From assembly GCF_025699255.1 (NCBI RefSeq), contig NZ_JAILWA010000002.1, positions 196,948-260,947 on the forward strand: DNA of 64,000 bases, written 5' to 3'. The notes under the pieces are model-generated. The model did not search any database. It worked only from the letters and a program-made list of their open reading frames with translations, and had not been told where the DNA came from. This document shows positions 32,377 to 40,870 of this stretch, one piece after another; positions within the stretch are counted from its first letter, which is position 1, and each line of letters begins with the position of its first letter. The DNA comes from Nitrosopumilus sp. (GTDB lineage Archaea > Thermoproteota > Nitrososphaeria > Nitrososphaerales > Nitrosopumilaceae). The position numbers and the translations under genes were made by a program.

Positions 32377-33054
32377 TTAAGATAATCCAATCTGTTTCAT
32401 AAATTCTAGATTATCCCAGAACAAATATTCCTCATCCATTACACCGTTTTCCCAATGTCCAACTGTAACCATACGTAATTTGAAAGATTTTCCAGTTGGT
32501 TCAATTACAGTACCATCAGGTAATGGCATTGGTTCTGTAAATGTACCTTCAATAATTCCAATAACACTTGTCCATTCTCCAGATGCAATTCTGACAGGAT
32601 GTTCGTAAATTCTAGTATCTGGAGCCCAAACAAACATTGCTTTCAAATCTTCTATGTGAGGCTCAATTCCTTCTGTTTGCCTACCGTCTGGCCAATGAAC
32701 AATGATGTCTTTTGAATGACTTTCATTGAGTCTATCCCATTTTTGATTTGTAAATACATCAAAATCTAATTCATCAAATGTTTTGAGATGATATGTTTCA
32801 AGTTCTTGTGATGTGTGTTTCTTATCTGAATCTTTGTGTGTTGTTTTATCATAATCTTTCACATATTCCTTAGATTTTATTTCAGAACAAAGCTTGTCTC
32901 CACAAACTTTGTTAGAACCTGTTTCAGGCAAAGAATTCCCTTTTGATTTTATTGCATCAGCTGTTTGATTGAAATCAATTATTGAAATAGACATTGTAAA
33001 GAAAATTGTGATTGTTAATGCTGCTAGTGTTGATACTTTTCTCACACTAAACAT
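32377..33054 (-). CDS. Secreted SnoaL-like (NTF2-fold) protein
   Basis: A 225-aa exported protein. Residues 1-35 form a signal peptide (basic MFSVRK, then a hydrophobic stretch, ending near TADA). A charged linker with Lys/Ser/His precedes a SnoaL-like domain of about 130 residues: HLKTFDELDFDVFTNQKWDRL, DIIVHWPDGRQTEGIEPHIEDLKAMF, and EEYLFWDNLEFMKQIGL. Such domains act as binding proteins or as hydrolase/cyclase scaffolds. The substrate is unknown. Divergent from nnrE. Confidence 0.82.
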   Translation of the reverse strand: MFSVRKVSTLAALTITIFFTMSISIIDFNQTADAIKSKGNSLPETGSNKVCGDKLCSEIKSKEYVKDYDKTTHKDSDKKHTSQELETYHLKTFDELDFDVFTNQKWDRLNESHSKDIIVHWPDGRQTEGIEPHIEDLKAMFVWAPDTRIYEHPVRIASGEWTSVIGIIEGTFTEPMPLPDGTVIEPTGKSFKLRMVTVGHWENGVMDEEYLFWDNLEFMKQIGLS

Positions 33055-33179
33055 AATTTGAATTCTGTATTTAAGGTATATTTACAAATTTTATCTCTGG
33101 AAATTTAAATGAAATTTATGTTTTTGACCATTAATCTATCATTCAAAGCTCTTATTTTGGATATTATTTCATCAAAGAT

Positions 33180-33827
33180 ATGGAAATTACTGTTGATCAA
33201 ATGTACAATATTGAAAATAAAGGTCATGATATGGGATTTTTAAAAAAATTCATGATGGAAAATGCTGGAGCTGCCGCTGTTAGAAGATTACTTGAAAAAA
33301 TAACAGATGTTGAATCAAAAAATATCCTAATTTTTGTAGGATTGGGAAATAATGGTGGTGATGGTCTAGTCATGGCACGACACTTGGCAGGATATGGCGC
33401 TAAGGTAACAGTAATACTACTTGGCAGTCCTGATAAAATCAAAACTGAAGAAAGTAATTGGAATTGGTCCATTCTACAAAAAATGCCTTCTGTAAAATTA
33501 ATGTCAGGAGATTCCATGAATTTTAATTTTAAACCTGATGTTATCATTGATGGAATTCTCGGAACTGGAATATCTGGAGAAATTAGAGAACCCTATGCAT
33601 CTGCAATCAATTACATTAATAATGCAAATTGTTTCAAATTTGCAGTAGATGTCCCATCTGGACTAGATCCACAAACTGGAGAAACTGCAAATATTTATAC
33701 AAAATGTGATATGACCGTGACCTTTCATAAAATGAAACAAGGAATTCCAAAAAGAAAAGATTTGACTGGTGAACTATTTGCAGAAAAGATTGGAATCCCA
33801 CCTGAAGCTGAAGAGGGTATCTTATGA
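33180..33827 (+). CDS. nnrE: NAD(P)H-hydrate epimerase (YjeF_N domain)
   Basis: A 215-aa Rossmann-like protein. MENAGAAAVRRLLE, VGLGNNGGDGLVMARHL, DGILGTGISGEIREPY and VDVPSGLDPQTGE are the family's conserved blocks. It repairs hydrated NAD(P)H by epimerising R and S forms. The common fused dehydratase domain (YjeF_C) is missing here and must be elsewhere if present. First gene of an operon with an MBL hydrolase (ATGA overlap) and a CobT-like gene. Confidence 0.92.
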   Translation: MEITVDQMYNIENKGHDMGFLKKFMMENAGAAAVRRLLEKITDVESKNILIFVGLGNNGGDGLVMARHLAGYGAKVTVILLGSPDKIKTEESNWNWSILQKMPSVKLMSGDSMNFNFKPDVIIDGILGTGISGEIREPYASAINYINNANCFKFAVDVPSGLDPQTGETANIYTKCDMTVTFHKMKQGIPKRKDLTGELFAEKIGIPPEAEEGIL

Positions 33828-34432
33828 GAGTTCATCAGATTCAAGTAGGAAACATGCAGAATTTTTCTTACATTGTTGAAGATGAAGATACTAGTGAGGC
33901 TATAATAATAGACCCTTCATGGGATTTAATTGAATTAGAAATGATAATTAAAAAAAATAATTTAAAAATAAAATACATTGTAAATACTCATCATCATTTT
34001 GATCATACTTTGGGAAATGAAGCAATGGTTGAATCTACACAAGCCCCTATCATTCAACATGAATATTCTGAATTAAAACATGACATTACAGTAAAGGACG
34101 GAGATGTCATTGAATTTGGAAATTCAAAATTAAAAGTATATCATACTCCTGGCCATTCTCAAGATAGTATTTGTTTAGTTGGTGACGGAAAAATTTTTTC
34201 TGGTGATACACTATTTGTTGGAAATTGTGGAAGAATTGATTTGCCTGGTGGTTCAGCTAAAGAACTCTATCATAGTCTTTTTGATATTTTATACAATTTA
34301 GATGAAAATTTAGTCCTGTATTCAGGTCATAATTATGGCTCTTCTGAAATTTCAACTTTGGGGCAAGAAAAACTTACAAATCATGTAATGCAAAAACGAA
34401 CAGAACGGCAGTTCCTTGACATGATGGGTTAG
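33824..34432 (+). CDS. Metallo-beta-lactamase-fold hydrolase (glyoxalase II-like)
   Basis: A 202-aa hydrolase. The metal motif THHHFDHTLG (HxHxDH form), the downstream YHTPGHSQDSICLVGDGKIFSGDTLF and final GHNYGSSE supply all expected ligands for two metals, as in glyoxalase II and persulfide dioxygenase relatives. Without C-terminal substrate-binding helices of true glyoxalase II the thioester substrate is unclear. ATG overlaps the nnrE stop. Confidence 0.9.
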   Translation: MRVHQIQVGNMQNFSYIVEDEDTSEAIIIDPSWDLIELEMIIKKNNLKIKYIVNTHHHFDHTLGNEAMVESTQAPIIQHEYSELKHDITVKDGDVIEFGNSKLKVYHTPGHSQDSICLVGDGKIFSGDTLFVGNCGRIDLPGGSAKELYHSLFDILYNLDENLVLYSGHNYGSSEISTLGQEKLTNHVMQKRTERQFLDMMG

Positions 34433-34440
34433 GGATTTCT

Positions 34441-35505
34441 ATGGACAACTTTGAATTATTTGGAAATATAGAACAAGGAAAAAATTTCCTTGAATCAATA
34501 AAGCCTGGAAAATTTCTTTTTTCATTTGTAATTTCATATACTGAAACTTGTGAAATTCCTGGAATTACTTTTGCAGGTGCAGATAGAAACTCAATACAAT
34601 TTACTCCGCCTGCTGATGCCGAATATTTACACTATGGATATTGCAAATCTATTGATAAAATCCCTATGACTCCTGATGGAAAACCCACTCCAGGATTACT
34701 AACAAAAACTGCGTTAGAATCTGCTAGTATTCCTCATTTAACGATAAATGCAGGTAGTAAAATTTCCCCACAATTACCTTTTGTTGATACTGGGATAACC
34801 TTTGGAAAAAATATTTTTGAACAAGATGCAATGACTGATTCTCAGGTATCTCATGCAGTTGATTTTGGAAGAATTGTTGGAAGAAGTATGGCATCATTAA
34901 CTGATTGTTTAGTGATTGGTGAAAGTATTCCTGGTGGAACTACTACTGCCTTAGCAGTATTGAAAGCATTGGGCTTTGATGCCAAAGTTAGTTCCAGCAT
35001 CCCAAACAATCCTGTAGAATTAAAAAATCAGATTGTTAAATCTGCTTTAGAAAGAATAGATTCTGAACATCCATACAGTATTGTTGCAAAAGTTGGTGAT
35101 CCTATGATTCCTTTTGTTGCTGGAATGTTAAGTTCTGCATCTAGTATTTCAAATGTAATGCTAGCTGGTGGTACACAAATGGCCTCTGTTTTGGCATTTG
35201 CATCAAAAATAGGATTTAATGAAGAAAAAACCGCAATTGGAACTACTTCTTACATTACTAATGATGAGACAGCAAATTTCACAAGTTTGATCAAAGAAAT
35301 TGCTGATATTCCTGCTATTTCTGTAAATCCTGGTTTGCAAAATTCAAAATTTTCTGGTCTGAAAGCATTTTCTGAAGGATTTGCAAAGGAAGGAGTAGGA
35401 GCTGGCGGTAGTATCATTTCTTCAATGATTAAAACCGGAAATGATTCAACAAAATTTTTAGAAATTGCAGAAAAAGAATATGATAGATTATTTACTTTAC
35501 AGTAA
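34441..35505 (+). CDS. Archaeal CobT-like nicotinate-nucleotide-DMB phosphoribosyltransferase family protein (TIGR00303 type)
   Basis: A 354-aa protein related to CobT. SYTETCEIPGITFAGADR, the Gly-rich LVIGESIPGGTTTALAVLKALG, and MLAGGTQMASVLAFA are the conserved segments of the archaeal family. Such proteins are candidates for attaching the lower ligand in cobalamin assembly. Thaumarchaeota make cobalamin (known), and the B12-type radical SAM at 48.1 kb and other enzymes need it. It lies eight bases after the MBL hydrolase; its end overlaps convergent glmS by 14 bases. Confidence 0.85.
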   Translation: MDNFELFGNIEQGKNFLESIKPGKFLFSFVISYTETCEIPGITFAGADRNSIQFTPPADAEYLHYGYCKSIDKIPMTPDGKPTPGLLTKTALESASIPHLTINAGSKISPQLPFVDTGITFGKNIFEQDAMTDSQVSHAVDFGRIVGRSMASLTDCLVIGESIPGGTTTALAVLKALGFDAKVSSSIPNNPVELKNQIVKSALERIDSEHPYSIVAKVGDPMIPFVAGMLSSASSISNVMLAGGTQMASVLAFASKIGFNEEKTAIGTTSYITNDETANFTSLIKEIADIPAISVNPGLQNSKFSGLKAFSEGFAKEGVGAGGSIISSMIKTGNDSTKFLEIAEKEYDRLFTLQ

Positions 35506-37252
35506 CTGATTTTGCTAGATTTCTAGGATAATCTGGATCTGCGTCTTTTTCAAGTGCTGCATAATACGATAACAATTGAATTGGAATTATTTCGGAAATT
35601 GGGTATAATACCTCATCTATTTTTGGCATTTTGATCCAATAATCATAAACATCACTTTCAATATCTGAAACCCCGATAATTTTTGCTCCACGTGCTTTAA
35701 TTTCTCTTGCACTTGTCAGAGTATCTGAATATGTTGAATCATTCGGATTTATTATTATTACAAATACTTTAGAATCCATTAATGCAAGAGGGCCATGTTT
35801 TAGTTCTCCTCCTGCAATTCCTTCAGCATGAATGTATGTCAATTCTTTAAGTTTTAGTGCCGATTCGATGGCTATTGGATAGTTTATTCCCCTGCCTAAA
35901 ATGTAGATGTCTGAAATTTCTTTCAACTCTTTTGCAATCTCTTGAATTTTAGTTGTATCCTCTAAAATTTCAAAAATTGATTTTGAGAAATTTTCAAAAT
36001 TAATTGTGATTTTATCATTACTTAATTTCTGAACAATTTTGTATAGAATTACAAGTTGAGATGTAAAACTTTTTGTTGCAGCCACTCCTATTTCAGGTCC
36101 ACAATTCATTCCAATCACAACATCTGCTTCACGTGCAAGTGATGAAGTCATCAAATTTACTATTGCAATAATCTTACAGTTTGCATGTTTTCCAATTTTT
36201 ACTGCCTCTAAGACGTCTGCACTCTCTCCACTTTGAGAAATTGCAATTACTATTGAATTCTCTTCTATGTGGTCTGGAGAAAATTGTAGTTCACTTGACA
36301 TAATTGGCTCAGCCTTAATTTTTACATATTTTGATAGAATTTGTTTTGCAATTAATGCTGAATTGTAACTAGTTCCACTGCCTGTTACATAGATATTTTT
36401 GGCATGTTTAATGTAATCAGCTGTTTTTTCAATCGCATCTAGAGTTTTCTCCCCAGCTTTGAATATTGTTTCTGGTTGCTCGTAAATTTCTTTTAATGTA
36501 AAATGAGCATAGTCTCCTTTGTATGCATCTCCAAACTCTTTTGAAACTTTGGTAATTCCATATTTTGCATGTTCTCCTTGAAAATCTAAAATCTGAAATT
36601 TATTTTTATCCAAAATTACAAAATTTCCATTTTCTAAATAGATTGCATTATCCGTGAATTCAATAAATCCTAAAACATCACTTGACAAAAAGAAATCATT
36701 TTGCCCAACACCAATAATCAATGGTTCATGAAATCTTGCCGCGGCTAGTTGACCGTTCTCAAAAAGAGCAACAAATGCATAATGTCCTTTGATTTCAGAA
36801 ACTGTTTTCAAAATCGTTTCTTTTACATCTTTTGTTTTTTCATAATGTTTCTGAAGTAGATTTGCAATGATTTCACTGTCAGTTTCACTTTTGAAATCAT
36901 ATCCCTCTGCTTCTAGTTGTTTTTTTAATTCTTCAAAATTTTCAATAATTCCATTATGTACAATAGCAATTTTTCCTGAATTACTTGGATGTGGATGTGC
37001 ATTAAAATCGGTAACTTTTCCATGAGTAGCCCACCGTGTATGACCAATTCCTATTTTTCCAGGAAGTGAATCTAGATGAATCTTTGAATTGACTTCGTTT
37101 ACTTTTCCAGTTCCTTTTTTTAATTGGATCTCTTGGTTGGATTCTGTAGCGACTCCTACACTGTCATATCCTCTATACTCCATTCTTTTCAATCCTTTAA
37201 CAAGAATGGGTGCAGCTATCTCATTTCCATAGTAGCCTATAATTGAACACAT
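35492..37252 (-). CDS. glmS: Glutamine-fructose-6-phosphate aminotransferase (isomerising)
   Basis: A 586-aa GlmS. The N-terminal glutaminase has catalytic Cys2 (MCSIIGYYG), GIGHTRWATHGKVTDFNAHPH and HNGIIENFEELK. Two SIS isomerase domains follow (GSGTSYNSALIAKQI, ISQSGESADVLEAV; RGINYPIAIESALKLKE), ending in DPDYPRNLAKSVTV. It makes glucosamine 6-phosphate for glycan precursors such as S-layer N-glycans. Single-gene unit downstream of rpsD. ATG start at 37252. Confidence 0.96.
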   Translation of the reverse strand: MCSIIGYYGNEIAAPILVKGLKRMEYRGYDSVGVATESNQEIQLKKGTGKVNEVNSKIHLDSLPGKIGIGHTRWATHGKVTDFNAHPHPSNSGKIAIVHNGIIENFEELKKQLEAEGYDFKSETDSEIIANLLQKHYEKTKDVKETILKTVSEIKGHYAFVALFENGQLAAARFHEPLIIGVGQNDFFLSSDVLGFIEFTDNAIYLENGNFVILDKNKFQILDFQGEHAKYGITKVSKEFGDAYKGDYAHFTLKEIYEQPETIFKAGEKTLDAIEKTADYIKHAKNIYVTGSGTSYNSALIAKQILSKYVKIKAEPIMSSELQFSPDHIEENSIVIAISQSGESADVLEAVKIGKHANCKIIAIVNLMTSSLAREADVVIGMNCGPEIGVAATKSFTSQLVILYKIVQKLSNDKITINFENFSKSIFEILEDTTKIQEIAKELKEISDIYILGRGINYPIAIESALKLKELTYIHAEGIAGGELKHGPLALMDSKVFVIIINPNDSTYSDTLTSAREIKARGAKIIGVSDIESDVYDYWIKMPKIDEVLYPISEIIPIQLLSYYAALEKDADPDYPRNLAKSVTVK

Positions 37253-37304
37253 AATGATTATCTCTAATAATTGGGGTTATTTACTACTAAGCCTATTTTT
37301 TCGA

Positions 37305-37940
37305 TTATTCTGTTGAAGAAGTTTTATCTTTCGGAGTTTCTTCAGCAGTAGCCTCAGTTGTTTCTTCAGCAGTAGCCTCAGTTGTTTCTTCAGCAGTAGC
37401 CTCAGTTGTTTCTTCAACAGCTACTGGCTCATCTTTCTTTGTTTTCTCTAACATTGCAGGAATCTTTGACTCTGGTGAAAAATGAACACTGTCTTCTTCT
37501 TCGACTGTGACATTGTAAGATGGGATGTCTACTTTTCTATCTCCAATCATAATATGACCATGAATTACTGCTTGTCTTGCTTGGTATGGTGTTTTGAATC
37601 CTAGTTTTTTTGTAACAATAGTTTGTAATCTTCTTGAAAGTAAATCATTTGCATTAAGGTTTAACACATCGTCTAATGTAGCATCACTGCTTACCAAACC
37701 AATTCTTGCAAGAGAGTTCATTAAGATTGGTTCTTTTTCTGCTCTAACTTCTTGTCTTAAAGAAAGTAATGATCTTGCTTGTTTTCTTACACGAGCTAAT
37801 TCTGTATGTGCTTTCCACAATTCTCTTTTAGTTCTTAATCCGAATGTTCCGAGAGTTTTTAGCTCTTCCATTTTTAATTCATAGTTAAGAGGTCTTTTTG
37901 GTTTCTTCCATACTTTACGTGAATATTTTGGATCTCCCAT
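37305..37940 (-). CDS. rpsD: 30S ribosomal protein S4 with acidic repeat tail
   Basis: A 211-aa uS4 of archaeal type. GDPKYSRKVWKKPKRPLNYELKMEELKTLG-like start is typical, and the S4 RNA-binding domain is LSRRLQTIVTKKLGFKTPYQARQAVIHGHIMIGDRKVDIPSY. The last 40 residues are an added Glu/Thr/Ala tail with the unit TEATAEET repeated three times, encoded by a 24-base tandem repeat. Archaeal S4 usually ends near residue 170. Nine bases after rpsM on the same strand. Confidence 0.96.
   Translation of the reverse strand: MGDPKYSRKVWKKPKRPLNYELKMEELKTLGTFGLRTKRELWKAHTELARVRKQARSLLSLRQEVRAEKEPILMNSLARIGLVSSDATLDDVLNLNANDLLSRRLQTIVTKKLGFKTPYQARQAVIHGHIMIGDRKVDIPSYNVTVEEEDSVHFSPESKIPAMLEKTKKDEPVAVEETTEATAEETTEATAEETTEATAEETPKDKTSSTE
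37338..37409. repeat. 24-base tandem repeat, three copies, inside rpsD
   Basis: The unit starting TTCTTCAGCAGTAGCCTCAG is repeated three times without change on the plus strand, with a fourth diverged copy beginning at 37410. In the minus-strand reading frame it gives eight residues per unit, so copy number can change without a frameshift. Confidence 0.95.
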
Positions 37941-37949
37941 TCAAAACAC

Positions 37950-38522
37950 CTATTCTTTTTTCTCCTCTGCTGGAGCTGCTGGGGTTTCTGCTGCTGGAGC
38001 TGCTGCACCCTCTGCGGCTGCTGGAGCTGCGGCTGCTGGAGCACCTGCTCCTCCTTTCTTTACAGGAGCTGCCATTCCACCTTTAGCTACACCCACTGCA
38101 CCACCTTTTCTGCCAGAAGTTCTAGTTCTTTGTCCTCTGACTTTAAGACCACTAAGATGACGATATCCTCTCCAACTTGCAGTTATTCTTTCTCTTTCAA
38201 TATCATTTCTTAATGTAAATGGAATGTCTGAAGTTAACAAATGCATATCTTTTCCAGTTTCAATATCTTTTCTTCTATTAAGGAACCATGTTGGAAAATT
38301 ACTGGCAATTGGATCTGTAATTAGTTTTTCAATAGCTTGAACATTTTCCTCTGTAAGATTGCCTATGTTGGAATTTGGATTAATTTTAAGAGTATCAAGA
38401 ATAGCAGTTGCAAAATTATAGCCAAGACCTTTAATCTGTGTTAATCCAATAATCATCTTCTTTTCTCCACGAATATCATTTCCTACAATTCTGACTATGT
38501 GTCTATATTCTTGTGCGCTCAA
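37950..38522 (-). CDS. rpsM: 30S ribosomal protein S13 with Ala/Pro-rich tail
   Basis: A 190-aa uS13. [32 protein letters not shown] and [24 protein letters not shown] are the family start and rRNA-binding end. After about residue 150 comes a low-complexity tail of Gly, Ala, Pro and Glu ending EEKKE, absent from typical S13. Start ATG at 38522 (MSAQEYRH). Heads the rpsM-rpsD pair; the usual rpsK and rpoD neighbours do not follow. Confidence 0.95.
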   Translation of the reverse strand: MSAQEYRHIVRIVGNDIRGEKKMIIGLTQIKGLGYNFATAILDTLKINPNSNIGNLTEENVQAIEKLITDPIASNFPTWFLNRRKDIETGKDMHLLTSDIPFTLRNDIERERITASWRGYRHLSGLKVRGQRTRTSGRKGGAVGVAKGGMAAPVKKGGAGAPAAAAPAAAEGAAAPAAETPAAPAEEKKE

Positions 38523-38645
38523 GTATTCAAAAATTCAAAGAATCCCCGATAAAAACCATGCTAGGCATCAAATTACTCCTTTTTTGAAATATGACTAAAT
38601 CTAATGTTGAAATTATGCCTAATTTTGATCTATTTTTGGGCTTAA

Positions 38646-38798
38646 TTATCTAAAGTCTTCATCCCTTGTCCAGTCATTTCCTTGAACATTCCACTGATTA
38701 CATTTACAACATTTTTTGATCCCACTTTGAGCATCAATATCTACACAAAAACAATGTACTCCTTTTCCTGATGGATCCTTATTACAGAGCTTTTGCAT
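38646..38798 (-). CDS. 50-aa Cys-rich, probably metal-binding microprotein
   Basis: A clean ATG frame of 50 codons starting MQKLCNKDPSGKGVHCFCVD. Six cysteines occur, at residues 5, 16, 18, 30, 31 and 33 (HCFC and CCKC), consistent with a zinc- or iron-binding knuckle; the C-terminus is acidic (TRDEDFR). The gap 38523-38881 has no other coding candidate; 38523-38645 shows nothing recognisable beyond a TATA-like stretch. An AT-rich box (TAATTAAG) lies about 25 bases before the ATG. No family is recognised. Confidence 0.6.
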   Translation of the reverse strand: MQKLCNKDPSGKGVHCFCVDIDAQSGIKKCCKCNQWNVQGNDWTRDEDFR

Positions 38799-38881
38799 GA
38801 TTTTTGGTAAATCTTTTTCTTAATTATCTTATTGGAAGATTTTCTCAAAAAGTTATAACTTTCTAATTTTTTAATTTAATT

Positions 38882-39193
38882 ATGGATGAAAACTTTGATC
38901 GAGAAAAAGTGGTTGAATGCATGTTTGATCCCGTTACTGCTTCAATCTTGGCTGAATTAGAGGATTCTGAAAAGGAATGTTCATTTTTAGCTGAACAAGT
39001 ATCTATCTCAGAATCTGAAGTTCTTGAAAGATTATCTTATTTGATAGAACATGAGTTTATTTCAAAAAATTCTGATGATGGAAAATGTATTTTATCTGCA
39101 AATTCTGAAAAACTTACCGCCCTTGTTGAAAATAGTGAAAACTTTGATGCAACAATTAATGGATTAGAAAAAATGGATAGCTATCTAAACTGA
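38882..39193 (+). CDS. Winged helix-turn-helix (ArsR-like) protein
   Basis: A 103-aa protein. PVTASILAELEDSEKECSFLAEQVSISESEVLERLSYLIEHEFISK follows the helix-turn-helix pattern of ArsR-type regulators, with recognition helix in ISESEVLERLSYL and a wing containing GKCILSA. Cysteines at residue 13 and in the wing could bind metal, but the ArsR CxC motif is absent. It may regulate the metal genes just downstream. ATG start. Convergent with the 168-aa membrane protein, overlapping by nine bases. Confidence 0.8.
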   Translation: MDENFDREKVVECMFDPVTASILAELEDSEKECSFLAEQVSISESEVLERLSYLIEHEFISKNSDDGKCILSANSEKLTALVENSENFDATINGLEKMDSYLN

Positions 39194-39691
39194 TCTTTGT
39201 CTGTTCTTAATTTCAAAAATTCCAATAATTGCCAAACCTATCATTCCAATGATTAATACTGATAAAGAAACACTCGAAAGAATTAATTTTTTATCTGTAT
39301 CTGGAAGTGGACCTATTGCACCCGCTACATAAATTTCATCCTCCTCCTGACTTTGTATAATCAATTGATACATTCCAGTTTCTGATACGTCAAATTCTCT
39401 CTCAATATTTTCTTCATTTACACTTTGAGAAATAATTTCCATGTTTGTTGGATCTAATATTTTGGCATAGATTGCATTTTCTTTGAATTCCATCACCTGA
39501 ACTGCAAAAATACCTACCTTTGTAATTTCTTTATCTAATTCAACTGAAATTGAAACTGTTTCACTCGTACTTACTTTTCCATTCCCTTGGCTAATTCCTT
39601 CTAATGTAATATGATTTTCCAATACTGATATTGCTAATCCTGCTACAATCAACAATCCAAAAATTACTAGTAATAATCCTGATTTTTGCAC
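39185..39691 (-). CDS. Membrane-anchored extracytoplasmic beta-domain protein, unknown
   Basis: A 168-aa protein with an N-terminal transmembrane/signal helix (LLLVIFGLLIVAGLAISVL), a beta-rich extracellular segment of about 100 residues (SETVSISVELDKEITKVGIFAVQVM), and a second helix near the C-terminus with a basic cytosolic end (KNRQRSV). It has no recognised family. GTG start; the TATA-like AGATTTAAACG (about 39713-39722) is about 26 bases upstream, and a TTAGGCTAA box lies between them. Divergent from the multicopper oxidase. Confidence 0.7.
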   Translation of the reverse strand: MQKSGLLLVIFGLLIVAGLAISVLENHITLEGISQGNGKVSTSETVSISVELDKEITKVGIFAVQVMEFKENAIYAKILDPTNMEIISQSVNEENIEREFDVSETGMYQLIIQSQEEDEIYVAGAIGPLPDTDKKLILSSVSLSVLIIGMIGLAIIGIFEIKNRQRSV

Positions 39692-39694
39692 AAA

Positions 39695-39793
39695 TTTAGC
39701 CTAATTATCTTTCGTTTAAATCTAGTTTTTCAGATTTATGATTATGTAAAGTTAGATTAGGCTAAAAAAGTTAGCTTAGGGTAAATTTAAATA
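39695..39793. promoter_or_regulatory. Divergent promoter with three DtxR-like boxes
   Basis: Three related sites occur. TTTAGCCTAAT at 39695-39705 lies between the TATA box and GTG of the minus-strand gene. TTAGATTAGGCTAAA at 39752-39766 is the exact inverse of it over 11 bases. TTAGCTTAGGGTAAA at 39771-39785 is a direct copy with two changes, 19 bases further on and touching the TATA box AATTTAAATAC (about 39783-39793) of the multicopper oxidase, whose ATG is 26 bases on. The core agrees with the DtxR/IdeR/MntR consensus TTAGGTTAGGCTAACCTAA. Confidence 0.6.
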
Positions 39794-39817
39794 CAGAATT
39801 TTGCTCTTTTATTTATT

Positions 39818-40870
39818 ATGAAATTTAGTCGTTCAACTATAATGTTCTTGTTACTTTCTTTGGTAGTTGTTTTTTCTGCTATTGCAATATTTCCTATATT
39901 CTCTGATGCTGAATCTGAACCAAAGACTTTTGTCACTCATTCAGGAGCAGTAGTTCGAACTACGGGTGAAGTTATCGATCCACTTTACACTGTTTCTACA
40001 GTTGAATTTGATCCAATGGAATATCTTAGAGAATTCAATTATGGCAAAGTTTCACAATTATCTGATGGTACAACTGTAAGAGAATACACAATAATTGCTG
40101 AAGATGATAAAATTATGGAAGTCTCTCCTGGAGTATTCTATAATGTTTGGACATTTAATGGAACTGTACCTGGTCCAACAATTCGAGCAACAGAAGGAGA
40201 TTTACTGAAAATTACTTTCATCAACAATGGTTCAAAAGAACATACCATGCATTTTCATGGAATTCATCCAGCAGGAATGGATGGTGTCTTTGAACCGGTT
40301 GGTGGAAATGGTGGAAGATTTGTATATGAATTTGAAGCTGGACCAGTTGGAGTTCATCCATATCATTGTCATGTTATGCCTTTAGAAGAACACATTGTTC
40401 ATGGGCTTTATGGTGTCTTTATTGTTGATCCAAAAGAAGAACGTCCACAAGCTGATGAAATGGTCATGGTTCTTAATGGATTAGACACTGATTTTGACAC
40501 TGAAAATAATTTTTATGCTGCAAACACAATTCCTTTTTACTATCAACATCATCCAATTCAAATCCATACAGATGAACTAATTCGAGTTTATGTTGTAAAT
40601 ATGGTTGAATTTGATCCCATCAATAATTTCCATCTTCATGGTAATCTGTACAAGTATTATCCTACAGGAACTGATCTCGTCCCATCGTTTTATACAGATA
40701 TGGTAACCATGTCTCAAACTGAGCGTGGGATCATGGAATTTGAATATGATTTTCCAGGAAAATATCTATTTCATGCTCATAAAGTTGAATTCTCAGAAAA
40801 AGGTTGGATAGGAATTTTTCTTGTAAGTGATTCAACTGAAAAAACTCCTGAGGAATCAAGTTATGAATAG
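39818..40870 (+). CDS. Two-domain multicopper oxidase (type C, laccase-like)
   Basis: A 350-aa exported copper enzyme. A signal/anchor helix occupies residues 1-30. Domain 1 has HFHGIH (145-150) and HPYHCHVMPLEEHIVHG (180-196), giving type 1 ligands Cys184 and His192, with Leu in place of axial Met. Domain 2 has HLH (NNFHLHGN) and HAH (LFHAHKVE) but no Cys. The HFH, HCH, HLH and HAH pairs suit a trinuclear cluster at the subunit interface, unlike NirK. It probably oxidises a metal or small organic substrate outside the membrane. Leaderless ATG. The ZIP gene overlaps its end by eight bases. Confidence 0.9.
   Translation: MKFSRSTIMFLLLSLVVVFSAIAIFPIFSDAESEPKTFVTHSGAVVRTTGEVIDPLYTVSTVEFDPMEYLREFNYGKVSQLSDGTTVREYTIIAEDDKIMEVSPGVFYNVWTFNGTVPGPTIRATEGDLLKITFINNGSKEHTMHFHGIHPAGMDGVFEPVGGNGGRFVYEFEAGPVGVHPYHCHVMPLEEHIVHGLYGVFIVDPKEERPQADEMVMVLNGLDTDFDTENNFYAANTIPFYYQHHPIQIHTDELIRVYVVNMVEFDPINNFHLHGNLYKYYPTGTDLVPSFYTDMVTMSQTERGIMEFEYDFPGKYLFHAHKVEFSEKGWIGIFLVSDSTEKTPEESSYE

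Noticed and set aside
37338-37409. CRISPR-like array of 24-base units
   Set aside because: Units are directly contiguous without spacers, in frame within rpsD, and code a peptide repeat.
39818-40870. Copper nitrite reductase (nirK)
   Set aside because: HCH and HAH pairs build a trinuclear cluster, and the axial Met is absent; this is a two-domain laccase-type oxidase.
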